Assembly: GCA_041685145.1 (NCBI GenBank)
Contig: JAWLGJ010000001.1
Span: 62,001 to 126,000, forward strand
From: JAWLGJ01 sp041685145
GTDB taxonomy: Bacteria > Pseudomonadota > Alphaproteobacteria > Rhodospirillales > Magnetospirillaceae
DNA length: 64,000 bases
Direction of reading: 5' to 3'
A program made the translations under genes and the position numbers. Under the pieces are notes generated by a model, which worked only from the letters and a program-made list of their open reading frames with translations, was not told the origin of the DNA and made no database searches. Below are positions 34,107 through 43,435 of the stretch, in pieces; the first letter of the stretch is position 1; every line of letters starts with the position of its first letter.

Positions 34107-34119
34107 ATGTCCCTTCCCG

Positions 34120-34482
34120 TCAGAACTTCAGACCGCCCTCGCGCGCGGCATCGGCGAGCGCCTGCACGCGGCCGTGATAGATGTAGCCGCCGCGGTCGAA
34201 AACCACCTCGCTGACACCGGCCTTGGCGGCGCGTTCGGCGATCAGCTTGCCGACCCGCGCCGCGGCATCCTTGTCCGCGCCGGTCTTCAGGGCGCCCTTG
34301 AGTTCCTTGTCCAGCGTCGACGCCGCCGCCAGGGTGCGGCCCTGGCCGTCGTCGATGATCTGGACATAGATGTGCTTCGACGAGCGGAACACCGACAGGC
34401 GCGGCCGCCCCCCGCCCTTGACGCGGATCTGGTGCCGCGTGCGCTTGCGGCGGCGCTCGAACAGGTCTTTGGAGGTCAGCAT
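34120..34482 (-). CDS. rplR: 50S ribosomal protein L18
   Basis: Binds 5S rRNA in the central protuberance. The protein has 120 residues; ERRRKRTRHQIR, RLSVFRSSKHIYVQIIDD and the ending FDRGGYIYHGRVQALADAAREGGL are the family features. The ATG at 34482 gives the standard length. It lies between rplF and rpsE. Confidence 0.97.
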   Translation of the reverse strand: MLTSKDLFERRRKRTRHQIRVKGGGRPRLSVFRSSKHIYVQIIDDGQGRTLAAASTLDKELKGALKTGADKDAAARVGKLIAERAAKAGVSEVVFDRGGYIYHGRVQALADAAREGGLKF

Positions 34483-34496
34483 TCCCGGTGCTCCCG

Positions 34497-35030
34497 TTAC
34501 TTCTTCTTGCCTTCCTTGCGCAGGATCTTCTCCGTCGCATAGCGGATGCCCTTGCCCTTGTAGGGCTCGGGGCCGCGGAAGGCGCGGATTTCGGCGGCCA
34601 TCTGGCCGACCCGTTGCTTGTCCTTGCCGCTGATCGCGATCGAGGTCGGCTTCTCGCACTTCACCGTCAGGTCATCCGGGATCGGATAATTGATGTCGTG
34701 GGAATAGCCAAGCTGCAGGTTGAGCTGCTTGCCCTGGACGGCGGCGCGATAGCCGACGCCGCTGATTTCCAGCTCCACCGTGAAGCCCTCGTGCACGCCC
34801 TTGACCATATTGGCGATAACCGCGCGCGTGGTGCCCCACATCATGCGGGCGCGCTTGGTCTCCGAGCGCGGGCGCACCCAGATCTTGTTGTCCTCCAGCG
34901 TGGTCTCGACCTCGTCGGAGAGGGGCAGACTGTTGCTCCCCAGCTTGCCCTTCACCGCGATCTTCTCGTCGGTGAGGTCGACGGTAACGCCGCTGGGAAC
35001 CTCCACCGGATATTTGCCAACCCGAGACAT
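34497..35030 (-). CDS. rplF: 50S ribosomal protein L6
   Basis: Large-subunit protein near the GTPase-associated site, 177 residues with two similar domains. MSRVGKYPVEVPSGVTV and the ending FRGPEPYKGKGIRY.TEKILRKEGKKK are diagnostic. It starts 9 bp after the rpsH stop. Confidence 0.98.
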   Translation of the reverse strand: MSRVGKYPVEVPSGVTVDLTDEKIAVKGKLGSNSLPLSDEVETTLEDNKIWVRPRSETKRARMMWGTTRAVIANMVKGVHEGFTVELEISGVGYRAAVQGKQLNLQLGYSHDINYPIPDDLTVKCEKPTSIAISGKDKQRVGQMAAEIRAFRGPEPYKGKGIRYATEKILRKEGKKK

Positions 35031-35039
35031 CTCGCCCCC

Positions 35040-35438
35040 TTAGAACACCTGGCAGAGAACCTCGCCGCCGACATTGGCGGCGCGGGCCTCCGCGTCCGAC
35101 ATCACGCCGCGCGGGGTCGACAGGATCGCGATGCCCAGGCCGTTGGAGACCTTGGGCAGGTCGCGAATCTTCGAATAGACCCGCCGGCCCGGCTTCGACA
35201 CGCGGGCGATCGAGTGGATGACGGGATCGCCCTCGTGATACTTCAGTTCGATCCTCAATTCCTCGATGCCCTTGCGCACCTCGGCCTTGCTGTAGCCCCG
35301 GATATACCCCTCGCGCTTCAGCACCTCCAGCACATTGGCGCGCAAATTCGACGCCGGCGCCGTAACCACAGACTTCCGCGCCTGCTGTCCGTTGCGGATC
35401 CGGGTAAGCATATCCCCCAGGGGATCGGTCATCGCCAC
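35040..35438 (-). CDS. rpsH: 30S ribosomal protein S8
   Basis: Early-assembly small-subunit protein of 132 residues that binds the central 16S domain. MAMTDPLGDMLTRIRNGQ and the ending ILSTPRGVMSDAEARAANVGGEVLCQVF match the family. The GTG at 35438 has AGGGAGG upstream and is preferred over an ATG two codons later. In other bacteria S8 is the spc-operon repressor; no matching site was looked for successfully here. Confidence 0.96.
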   Translation of the reverse strand: MAMTDPLGDMLTRIRNGQQARKSVVTAPASNLRANVLEVLKREGYIRGYSKAEVRKGIEELRIELKYHEGDPVIHSIARVSKPGRRVYSKIRDLPKVSNGLGIAILSTPRGVMSDAEARAANVGGEVLCQVF

Positions 35439-35448
35439 GGCTGCCTCC

Positions 35449-35754
35449 CTACCAGCTCGACTTCACCATGCCGGGGATCTGCCCCCTGTTGGCGAGTTCA
35501 CGCAGCATCACGCGGCACATTTTCAGCTTGCGGTAGTTCCCCCGCGAGCGGCCGGTCAGCTCGCACCGCAGGCGAATGCGGTTGCGGGCCGAATTGCGCG
35601 GCACCTCCGACAGCTTCAGCACGGCCTCGAAACGCTCCTCGGCGGGCGTCTCGCGGTTCATGATGGTTTCCTTGAGGCGCGCCCGGCGGTTGGCGTGCTT
35701 CCGCGCCATCCGCATCCGCTTCTTGTTGCGTTCAACGGCGCTCACTTTAGCCAT
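35449..35754 (-). CDS. rpsN: 30S ribosomal protein S14 (zinc-independent type)
   Basis: Small-subunit head protein of 101 residues. The long form lacks the CxxC zinc motif. MAKVSAVERNKKRMRMARK and RNSARNRIRLRCELTGRSRGNYRKLKMCRVMLRELA are typical, and it ends in GQIPGMVKSSW. It lies between rplE and rpsH. Confidence 0.97.
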   Translation of the reverse strand: MAKVSAVERNKKRMRMARKHANRRARLKETIMNRETPAEERFEAVLKLSEVPRNSARNRIRLRCELTGRSRGNYRKLKMCRVMLRELANRGQIPGMVKSSW

Positions 35755-35776
35755 TGCCTGATAACTCCCTAATCCG

Positions 35777-36319
35777 TCAGCCGCTGAACGGCAGATCGAA
35801 GGCTTCGAGAAGGGCGCGCGCCTCCTCGTTCGTCTTCGCCGTGGTCACGATGCAGATGTCCATGCCGCGGACGCGGTCGACCTTGTCATAGTCGATCTCC
35901 GGGAAGACGATCTGCTCCTTGAGCCCCATGTTCAGGTTGCCGCGCCCGTCCAGCGCCTTGGCGTTGATGCCGCGGAAGTCGCGCACGCGCGGCAGGGCGA
36001 TGGTAACCAGGCGGTCCAGGAACTCGTACATGCGCCCGCGCCGCAAGGTCACCTTGCAGCCGACCACCTGGCCCTCGCGCAGCTTGAAGCCGGCGATCGA
36101 CTTCTTGGCGCGGGTGACCACCGGCTTCTGGCCCGCGATCACCGTCAGGTCGGCCACCGCCGCCTCGACGCGCTTGGAGTCCTGGGCGGCGTCGCCGACG
36201 CCCATGTTGATGACGATCTTCTCCAGCCGCGGAACCTGCATCGGATTCGCATAGCTGAAGCGTTCCCGCAGGGCGGGCTTGACCACGTTGTCGTAATGCT
36301 CTCGCAGGCGTGCAGCCAT
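35777..36319 (-). CDS. rplE: 50S ribosomal protein L5
   Basis: Binds 5S rRNA and contacts the P-site tRNA. The protein has 180 residues, with ANPMQVPRLEKIVINMGVG and the ending FPEIDYDKVDRVRGMDICIVTTAKTNEEARALL. It begins 13 bp after the rplX stop in normal spc order. Confidence 0.98.
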   Translation of the reverse strand: MAARLREHYDNVVKPALRERFSYANPMQVPRLEKIVINMGVGDAAQDSKRVEAAVADLTVIAGQKPVVTRAKKSIAGFKLREGQVVGCKVTLRRGRMYEFLDRLVTIALPRVRDFRGINAKALDGRGNLNMGLKEQIVFPEIDYDKVDRVRGMDICIVTTAKTNEEARALLEAFDLPFSG

Positions 36320-36332
36320 CGTCTCCGCCCCC

Positions 36333-36650
36333 CTAATCGATCACTTCGCCGCTACGGCGGGAGACGCGCACCTTGCGCCCGTCCTCGAGGGCCTTGAACC
36401 CCACGCGGCACGGCTTGCCGTCCTTGGGGTCCAGCAAGGCCACGTTCGAGACGTCGATCGGCGCCGTCTGCTCGACGATCCCGCCCTGCGGGTTGGTCTG
36501 CGTCGGCCGCTGATGGCGCTTGACCAGGTTGACGCCGGCAACGACGACCCGATTGTCCTTGGGCATCGAGCGCAGAACCTCGCCCTGCTTGCCCTTGTCC
36601 CGGCCGGTCAGGACGACGACGCGGTCGCCCTTCTTGATCTTCGCCGCCAT
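36333..36650 (-). CDS. rplX: 50S ribosomal protein L24
   Basis: Assembly-initiator protein of the large subunit, 105 residues, with the KOW motif KIKKGDRVVVLTGRDKGKQGEV near the N-terminus. The ATG at 36650 overlaps the rplN stop codon (TGATG), so translation is coupled. Confidence 0.97.
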   Translation of the reverse strand: MAAKIKKGDRVVVLTGRDKGKQGEVLRSMPKDNRVVVAGVNLVKRHQRPTQTNPQGGIVEQTAPIDVSNVALLDPKDGKPCRVGFKALEDGRKVRVSRRSGEVID

Positions 36651-37018
36651 CACAACACCTCCGGCGCCAGCGAGATGATCTTCATGTACTTCTTGCCGCG
36701 CAGTTCGCGGGTCACCGGGCCGAAGATGCGCGTGCCGATGGGCTCGCCCTGCTTGTTGATCAGCACCGCCGCGTTGCGGTCGAAGCGAATGGCGCTGCCA
36801 TCGGGGCGGCGGATTTCCTTGGCGGTGCGCACGATCACCGCCCGGTGCACGTCGCCCTTCTTGACGCGCCCGCGCGGGATGGCCTCCTTGACCGAGACCA
36901 CGATGACGTCGCCGACATTGGCCGTCATCCGGTGCGAGCCGCCCAGCACCTTGATGCACTGCACCCGGCGGGCCCCCGAGTTGTCGGCGACATCCAGGTT
37001 GGTTTGCATCTGGATCAT
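36650..37018 (-). CDS. rplN: 50S ribosomal protein L14
   Basis: Large-subunit interface protein of 122 residues, first gene of the spc group. MIQMQTNLDVADNSGARRVQCIKVLGGSH is the universal start, and REL..KKYMKIISLAPEVL the ending. No separate promoter was seen in the 38-bp gap after rpsQ, so transcription probably continues from the S10 genes. Confidence 0.98.
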   Translation of the reverse strand: MIQMQTNLDVADNSGARRVQCIKVLGGSHRMTANVGDVIVVSVKEAIPRGRVKKGDVHRAVIVRTAKEIRRPDGSAIRFDRNAAVLINKQGEPIGTRIFGPVTRELRGKKYMKIISLAPEVL

Positions 37019-37056
37019 CGATTCGTCCTCTTCTTCTTATGGCCGGGCCGGCGCCG

Positions 37057-37296
37057 TCAGGCGGTGGGCTCGGTCACGACTTCCCAGGTCTTCCGCTTCG
37101 AGATCGGGCGGCATTCCTGGATGCGCACCATGTCGCCCACCTTGCAGGCATTGCTTTCGTCGTGGGCGGCGTACTTCTTCGAGCGGCGGATGAACTTCTT
37201 GTAGACCGGGTGCATGACGCGCCGCTCGACGCGGACCACCACGGTCTTGTCCATCTTGTCGCTGACGACCACCCCCTGCAGAACGCGTCTCGGCAT
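37057..37296 (-). CDS. rpsQ: 30S ribosomal protein S17
   Basis: Early-assembly small-subunit protein of 79 residues with an OB fold. RVLQGVVVSDKMDKTVVV, then RRSKKYAAHDE and VRIQECRPISKRKTWEVV are the S17 signatures. It is the last gene of the S10 group. Confidence 0.97.
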   Translation of the reverse strand: MPRRVLQGVVVSDKMDKTVVVRVERRVMHPVYKKFIRRSKKYAAHDESNACKVGDMVRIQECRPISKRKTWEVVTEPTA

Positions 37297-37307
37297 CGTC
37301 GTTCCTC

Positions 37308-37514
37308 TTACGCTTGCGCGCGCTTGCGCTCGCCCATGAGCGTCTTGATGGTCGCGATTTCGCGACGCACCTGACGCACGCGGGCGGTGTTCTCCAACTG
37401 GCCGCTGGCCTTCTGAAAGCGCAGGTTGAAGCGCTCCTTCCGCAGCTCCAGCAGCCGCTCCTTCAGTTGATCGTCGCTCTTGGTGCGCAGATCGCTGGCA
37501 AGATTGTCAGCCAT
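37308..37514 (-). CDS. rpmC: 50S ribosomal protein L29
   Basis: Helical protein of 68 residues at the exit tunnel, part of the docking site for trigger factor and signal recognition particle. DDQLKERLLELRKERFNLRFQKASGQLENTARVRQVRREIA is the family core. It starts 4 bp after the rplP stop. Confidence 0.96.
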   Translation of the reverse strand: MADNLASDLRTKSDDQLKERLLELRKERFNLRFQKASGQLENTARVRQVRREIATIKTLMGERKRAQA

Positions 37515-37518
37515 GTCC

Positions 37519-37935
37519 TCAGGCCTCCCCGATGCGGGCGACGAACTTGGTCTTGACCGGCAGCTTGGCCGAGGCCAGCTCGAAGCCGCGCCGCGCCATC
37601 TCCTCGGTGACGCCGTCCACCTCGAACATGATGCGCCCGGGCTTGACGCGGGCGACCCAGTATTCCGGCGAGCCCTTGCCCGAGCCCATCCGCACCTCGG
37701 CCGGCTTCGTGCTCACCGGCACGTCCGGGAAGATGCGGATCCAGATGCGCCCCTGGCGCTTGAAGTGGCGGGTCAGCGCGCGGCGCGCCGCCTCGATCTG
37801 GCGGGCGGTGACGCGCTCGGGCGTCAGGGCCTTCAGGCCGAAGGCGCCGAAATTGAGCTCGGTGCCGCCCTTGGCCACGCCCTTGATGCGGCCCTTGTGC
37901 GCCTTGCGGAACTTGGTTCGCTTCGGTTGCAGCAT
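37519..37935 (-). CDS. rplP: 50S ribosomal protein L16
   Basis: Large-subunit protein near the A-site tRNA, 138 residues. MLQPKRTKFRKAHKGR, GFGLKAL-type and SGKGSPEYWVARVKPGRIMFE segments are conserved. An Arg that is hydroxylated in some bacteria lies in that region. The ATG at 37935 gives normal length. Confidence 0.97.
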   Translation of the reverse strand: MLQPKRTKFRKAHKGRIKGVAKGGTELNFGAFGLKALTPERVTARQIEAARRALTRHFKRQGRIWIRIFPDVPVSTKPAEVRMGSGKGSPEYWVARVKPGRIMFEVDGVTEEMARRGFELASAKLPVKTKFVARIGEA

Positions 37936-37954
37936 TGTCCGACTACCCCTTCCC

Positions 37955-38632
37955 TCAGCGCGCCGGCGCGCCTTCCTGGGCGCGCTTGTCCTGGGCCATC
38001 GGGTCGTGGGCCAGGATCTCGCCCTTGAACACCCAAACCTTGACGCCGCAGGTGCCATAGGTCGTCTTGGCGGTGGCGGTGCCGTAATCCACGTCCGCGC
38101 GCAGGGTGTGCAGCGGCACGCGGCCCTCGCGGTACCACTCGGTGCGCGCGATCTCGGCGCCGCCCAGCCGGCCGGCGCAGTTGATGCGGATGCCCTGGGC
38201 GCCCAGGCGCATGGCCGACTGCACGGCGCGCTTCATGGCGCGGCGGAAGGCCACCCGGCGCTCAAGCTGCTGGGCGATGTTCTCGGCCACCAGCTGCGCG
38301 TCCAGCTCCGGCTTGCGAATCTCGACGATGTTGAGGCTGACCTCGCCGCCGGTGCGCCGGGCCATCTCCTTGCGCAGGGCCTCGATGTCGGCGCCCTTCT
38401 TGCCGATGACGACGCCGGGCCGCGCGGTGTGGATGGTCACCCGCGCCTTCTTGGCGGGGCGCTCGATGACGATGCGCGACACCCCCGCCTGCTTCAGCCG
38501 GCCGCGCAGATAGTCGCGCAGCTTCAGATCCTCCAGCAGCAGGTCGCCGTAATCGCCGTCCGCGTACCAGCGCGAATCCCAGGTGCGGTTGACGCCCAGA
38601 CGCAGACCGATCGGATTGACCTTTTGACCCAT
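37955..38632 (-). CDS. rpsC: 30S ribosomal protein S3
   Basis: Head protein at the mRNA entry channel, 225 residues. The start MGQKVNPIGLRLGVNRTWDSRWYA, the KH domain with GVVIGKKGADIE, and the C-terminal GTCGVKVWVFKGEI region are clear. Its ATG overlaps the rplV stop (TAATG). Confidence 0.98.
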   Translation of the reverse strand: MGQKVNPIGLRLGVNRTWDSRWYADGDYGDLLLEDLKLRDYLRGRLKQAGVSRIVIERPAKKARVTIHTARPGVVIGKKGADIEALRKEMARRTGGEVSLNIVEIRKPELDAQLVAENIAQQLERRVAFRRAMKRAVQSAMRLGAQGIRINCAGRLGGAEIARTEWYREGRVPLHTLRADVDYGTATAKTTYGTCGVKVWVFKGEILAHDPMAQDKRAQEGAPAR

Positions 38633-39012
38633 TACGCCGTCTCCTCGCGCTCGCGCACGACCACCGTCAGGTTGCTGAAAGGCTTGAGGATGCGCCCCAC
38701 GCGCCCCCGCGCCCGCGGCCGCCACCGCTTCATCATCAGGCCCTTGCCCACATAGGCCTCGGCCACATACAGCCGATCGACGTCGAGCTGGTGATTGTTC
38801 TCGGCGTTGGCGATCGCCGACTGCAGAACCTTCTTGACCTCGTGCGCCACCCGCCGCTTGGAGAAGGTCAGCTGCGCCACCGCCGCCTCGGCCTTGAGGC
38901 CGCGGATGCTCTCGGCCACCAGATTGAGCTTCTGGGGGCTGGTGCGGATGACGCGGTTGACCGCCTTGGCCTCGGTGTCGGCGAGCGCGCGCTGTGCCGG
39001 TTTCTTGCCCAT
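38632..39012 (-). CDS. rplV: 50S ribosomal protein L22
   Basis: Lines the exit tunnel. The protein has 126 residues, with RTSPQKLNLVAESIRGLK and the tunnel hairpin KGLMMKRWRPRARGRVGRILK, where macrolide-resistance mutations map in other bacteria; no insertion or deletion is seen. The ATG follows rpsS by 4 bp. Confidence 0.97.
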   Translation of the reverse strand: MGKKPAQRALADTEAKAVNRVIRTSPQKLNLVAESIRGLKAEAAVAQLTFSKRRVAHEVKKVLQSAIANAENNHQLDVDRLYVAEAYVGKGLMMKRWRPRARGRVGRILKPFSNLTVVVREREETA

Positions 39013-39016
39013 CGCC

Positions 39017-39295
39017 CTACTTCCTCTTCGCCTTCTTGTCGGCGGCGTGGCCGTAGTAGGTGCGGGTGGGCGAGAATTCGCCGAACTTGTGCCCGATCAT
39101 GTTCTCGGTCACCAGCACCGGGATGAACTTATGGCCGTTGTAGACGCCGAAGGTGAGCCCCACGAACTGCGGCAGGATTGTCGACCGCCGCGACCAGATC
39201 TTGATGACCTCGTTGCGACCGGACGCGCGCGCCTTTTCCGCCTTCTTCAGAAGGTAGCCATCGACGAACGGTCCTTTCCAAACGGAACGAGCCAC
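39017..39295 (-). CDS. rpsS: 30S ribosomal protein S19
   Basis: Head protein of 92 residues touching the large subunit. MARSVWKGPFVDGYLLKK, IKIWSRRSTILPQFVGLTFGVYNG and MIGHKFGEFSPTRTYYGHAADKKAKRK match S19 throughout. Confidence 0.98.
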   Translation of the reverse strand: MARSVWKGPFVDGYLLKKAEKARASGRNEVIKIWSRRSTILPQFVGLTFGVYNGHKFIPVLVTENMIGHKFGEFSPTRTYYGHAADKKAKRK

Positions 39296-39308
39296 GACCG
39301 TCCCTCCT

Positions 39309-40139
39309 TTACTTGCCCTGTTGACGGCGCCGCATGATCAGGCGATCCGTCTTCTTGTTTTTGCGCGTGCGCATTCCCTTGGTCGGCTTGCCCCACGGCG
39401 TCACCGGATGGCGGCCGCCGGAGGTGCGGCCCTCGCCGCCGCCATGCGGATGGTCGATGGGGTTCATCGCCACGCCGCGCACCGCCGGGCGCTTGCCCAG
39501 CCAGCGGTGCCGGCCCGCCTTGCCCAGGTTGATGTTCTGCTGGTCGGGGTTCGAGACCGCGCCGATGGTGGCCATGCACTCGGCGCGCACCACCCGCACC
39601 TCGCCCGAGGTCAGCTTGAGCTGGGCATAGCCCTGGTCCTTGCCGACCAGCTGCACATAGGTGCCGGCGGCGCGGGCGATCTGGCCGCCCTTGCCGGCCT
39701 TCAGCTCGACATTGTGGACGATGGTCCCGACCGGGATGCTCTTCAGCGGCATGGCGTTGCCGGGCTTGATGTCGGCGCGCTCGCCGGCGATCACCGTGTC
39801 GCCGGGCTTCACCCGCTGCGGCGCCAGGATGTAGGCCAACTCGCCGTCCTCGTAGCGCAGCAGCGCGATGAAGGCCGAGCGGTTGGGGTCGTATTCCAGC
39901 CGCTCCACGGTCGCCGGCACATCGAACTTGGTGCGCTTGAAGTCGACGACGCGATAGCGGCGCTTGTGGCCGCCGCCGCGCCGACGCGCGGTGATGCGCC
40001 CGGTGTTGTTGCGGCCGCCCTTCTTGCGCAGGCCCTCGGTGAGCTGCTTGACCGGCTTGCCCTTCCACAGCCCCGAGCGGTCGACAATGACCAGCTGGCG
40101 TTGGCCGGGCGTCGTCGGGTTGAACGTCTTCAGTGCCAT
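39309..40139 (-). CDS. rplB: 50S ribosomal protein L2
   Basis: Core large-subunit protein near the peptidyl-transferase centre, 276 residues. MALKTFNPTTPGQRQLVIVDRS, the GGRNNTGRITARRRGGGHKRRYR segment and the C-terminal MNPIDHPHGGGEGRTSGGRHPVTPWGKPTKG, with its conserved His, are intact. Confidence 0.98.
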   Translation of the reverse strand: MALKTFNPTTPGQRQLVIVDRSGLWKGKPVKQLTEGLRKKGGRNNTGRITARRRGGGHKRRYRVVDFKRTKFDVPATVERLEYDPNRSAFIALLRYEDGELAYILAPQRVKPGDTVIAGERADIKPGNAMPLKSIPVGTIVHNVELKAGKGGQIARAAGTYVQLVGKDQGYAQLKLTSGEVRVVRAECMATIGAVSNPDQQNINLGKAGRHRWLGKRPAVRGVAMNPIDHPHGGGEGRTSGGRHPVTPWGKPTKGMRTRKNKKTDRLIMRRRQQGK

Positions 40140-40143
40140 CGCG

Positions 40144-40452
40144 TCAGACTCCCGTGGTCACGTCGATGGAATGGCCCTCGACCAGCGTGACCATCGCCTT
40201 CTTGGTGTCGCTGCGCACGCCGAGCCGGCCGCGGAACCGCTTGACCTTGCCCTTCTGGCGCAGGGTATTCACCGCCCGGACCTTGACCTTGAACAGCTCT
40301 TCCACCGCCGCCTTGATCTCCGGCTTGGTGGCGTCGAGCGGCACGCGGAAGGTCACTTGGCCGTGCTCGGACCCCATCGTCGCCTTTTCGGTAATGACGG
40401 GGGCGCGGATGATCTCGAACATCCGTTCCTTCGAAACCTGCACGTTGCTCAT
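40144..40452 (-). CDS. rplW: 50S ribosomal protein L23
   Basis: Exit-tunnel protein of 102 residues that docks trigger factor. IIRAPVITEKATM, VTFRVPLDATKPEIKAAVEELF and VKVRAVNTLRQKGK are conserved. Its start overlaps the rplD stop by 4 bp (ATGA). Confidence 0.97.
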   Translation of the reverse strand: MSNVQVSKERMFEIIRAPVITEKATMGSEHGQVTFRVPLDATKPEIKAAVEELFKVKVRAVNTLRQKGKVKRFRGRLGVRSDTKKAMVTLVEGHSIDVTTGV

Positions 40453-41069
40453 TTCAGCCGCTCCTCCAGCGCCTGGACCGCGTCCTTGGTCAGCACCAGC
40501 GTCTGGCGGCGCAGGATGTCATAGACGTTGGCGCCCTGGCTGGGCAGCACGTCGACACCGGGAAGGTTGCGGGCGGCGCGGCGGAAGTTGTCGTTGACCT
40601 CGGCGCCGTCGACCACCAGCACGGTGCCCCAGCCCAGCGCCTCCAGACGCTTGGCGAGGTCGCGGGTCTTGGCGGAGTCGACGGTGGCGGTGTCGAGCAC
40701 CACCAGCCGGCCGTCCCGCGCCTTGGCCGACAGCGCCGTCTTCAGCGCCAGCGCGCGCACCTTCTTCGGCAGCTTGAAAGCGTGGTCGCGGACCACGGGG
40801 CCGAAGATGGTGGCGCCGCCGCGGAACTGCGGCGAGCGCTGGCTGCCCTGGCGGGCGCGGCCGGTGCCCTTCTGGCGCCACGGCTTCTTGGTGGTGCCGG
40901 CGATCTCGCTGATGCCCTTGGTCTTGTGGGTGCCGGCGCGGCGCTTGGCCAACTGCCAAGTCACCATGCGGTGCAGGATGTCGCCGCGGACCTCCAGCCC
41001 GAAGACCTCGTCGGCCAGCTCGACCGACCCCGCCTTCTTGTTGTCGAGGTTGATGACGTCAAGCTTCAT
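40449..41069 (-). CDS. rplD: 50S ribosomal protein L4
   Basis: Tunnel-wall protein of 206 residues. RRAGTHKTKGISEIAGTTKKPWRQKGTGRARQGSQRSPQFRGG is the extended loop reaching the tunnel. In gammaproteobacteria L4 represses the S10 operon; no such leader could be recognised before rpsJ here. Confidence 0.97.
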   Translation of the reverse strand: MKLDVINLDNKKAGSVELADEVFGLEVRGDILHRMVTWQLAKRRAGTHKTKGISEIAGTTKKPWRQKGTGRARQGSQRSPQFRGGATIFGPVVRDHAFKLPKKVRALALKTALSAKARDGRLVVLDTATVDSAKTRDLAKRLEALGWGTVLVVDGAEVNDNFRRAARNLPGVDVLPSQGANVYDILRRQTLVLTKDAVQALEERLK

Positions 41070-41075
41070 GGCGGC

Positions 41076-41822
41076 TTATTCCTCGCTTTCCTCGGCGGCG
41101 CCGGCGGCGGGCTCCGCCTCGACGGGCGCCGGGGCCTCCGCCTGCGGGGCGGCCTTCAGGGCGGCCGGGTAGGGAGCCTCCTCGGGGCGCGGCCGCTTCG
41201 CGGCGTCGCGCAGGAACACGAAGCCGCCCTTGGCGCCCGGCACCGAACCCTTCACCAGGACCAGCCCGCGGGCGGCGTCGGTCTGCACCACGGTCAGGTT
41301 CTGGGTCGTCACCCGACGGTCACCCAGATGCCCGGCCATTTTCTTGCCCTTGAACACCCGCCCCGGATCCTGGCACTGGCCGGTGGAGCCGTGGCTGCGG
41401 TGCGAGATCGACACACCGTGGGTCGCCTCCAGGCCGCTGAAGCCGTGGCGCTTCATGGCGCCGGCAAAGCCCTTGCCGATGGTCACACCCGTCACGTCCA
41501 CGCGCTGGCCGGGCACGAAGTGGTCGGCCGACAACTCGGCGCCCACCTCCAGCACGGCGTCCGGGTCGACCCGGAACTCCGCCAGCTTGCGCTTCGGCTC
41601 CACGCGGGCCTTGGCGAAATGGCCCCGCATGGCCTTGGTGACGTTCTTGACCTTGGCCTTGCCGTAGCCGATCTGAACGGCGCTGTAGCCGTCCTTATCC
41701 TCAGAGCGGGTCGAGACCACCTGGCAGGTGTCGACCTTCAGCACGGTGACGGGGACATGCACCCCGTCCTCGGCGAAGATCCTCGTCATCCCGACCTTCT
41801 GGGCAATGAGACCGGATCGCAT
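41076..41822 (-). CDS. rplC: 50S ribosomal protein L3 with acidic C-terminal tail
   Basis: Assembly-initiator protein of 248 residues, about 40 longer than in E. coli. MRSGLIAQKVGMTRIFAEDG and RSHGSTGQCQDPGRVFKGKKMAGHLG carry the loop toward the peptidyl-transferase centre, including the Gln methylated in some bacteria. After the conserved core, the last 35 or so residues are Ala/Pro/Glu-rich (AEAPAPVEAEPAAGAAEESEE), probably disordered. Confidence 0.97.
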   Translation of the reverse strand: MRSGLIAQKVGMTRIFAEDGVHVPVTVLKVDTCQVVSTRSEDKDGYSAVQIGYGKAKVKNVTKAMRGHFAKARVEPKRKLAEFRVDPDAVLEVGAELSADHFVPGQRVDVTGVTIGKGFAGAMKRHGFSGLEATHGVSISHRSHGSTGQCQDPGRVFKGKKMAGHLGDRRVTTQNLTVVQTDAARGLVLVKGSVPGAKGGFVFLRDAAKRPRPEEAPYPAALKAAPQAEAPAPVEAEPAAGAAEESEE

Positions 41823-41832
41823 CTTGCTTTCC

Positions 41833-42141
<309 letters not shown>

Positions 42142-42219
42142 AACCAAGACGGTCACCCTTTCAGCGGCGGCCGCGCCGCCCCGGTTGCCCGGAACGGCGC
42201 GGCCAGACCCATCGGTCCC

Positions 42220-43410
<1,191 letters not shown>

Positions 43411-43435
43411 CGTTCCTTCTCCTCAAACCCCTGTC

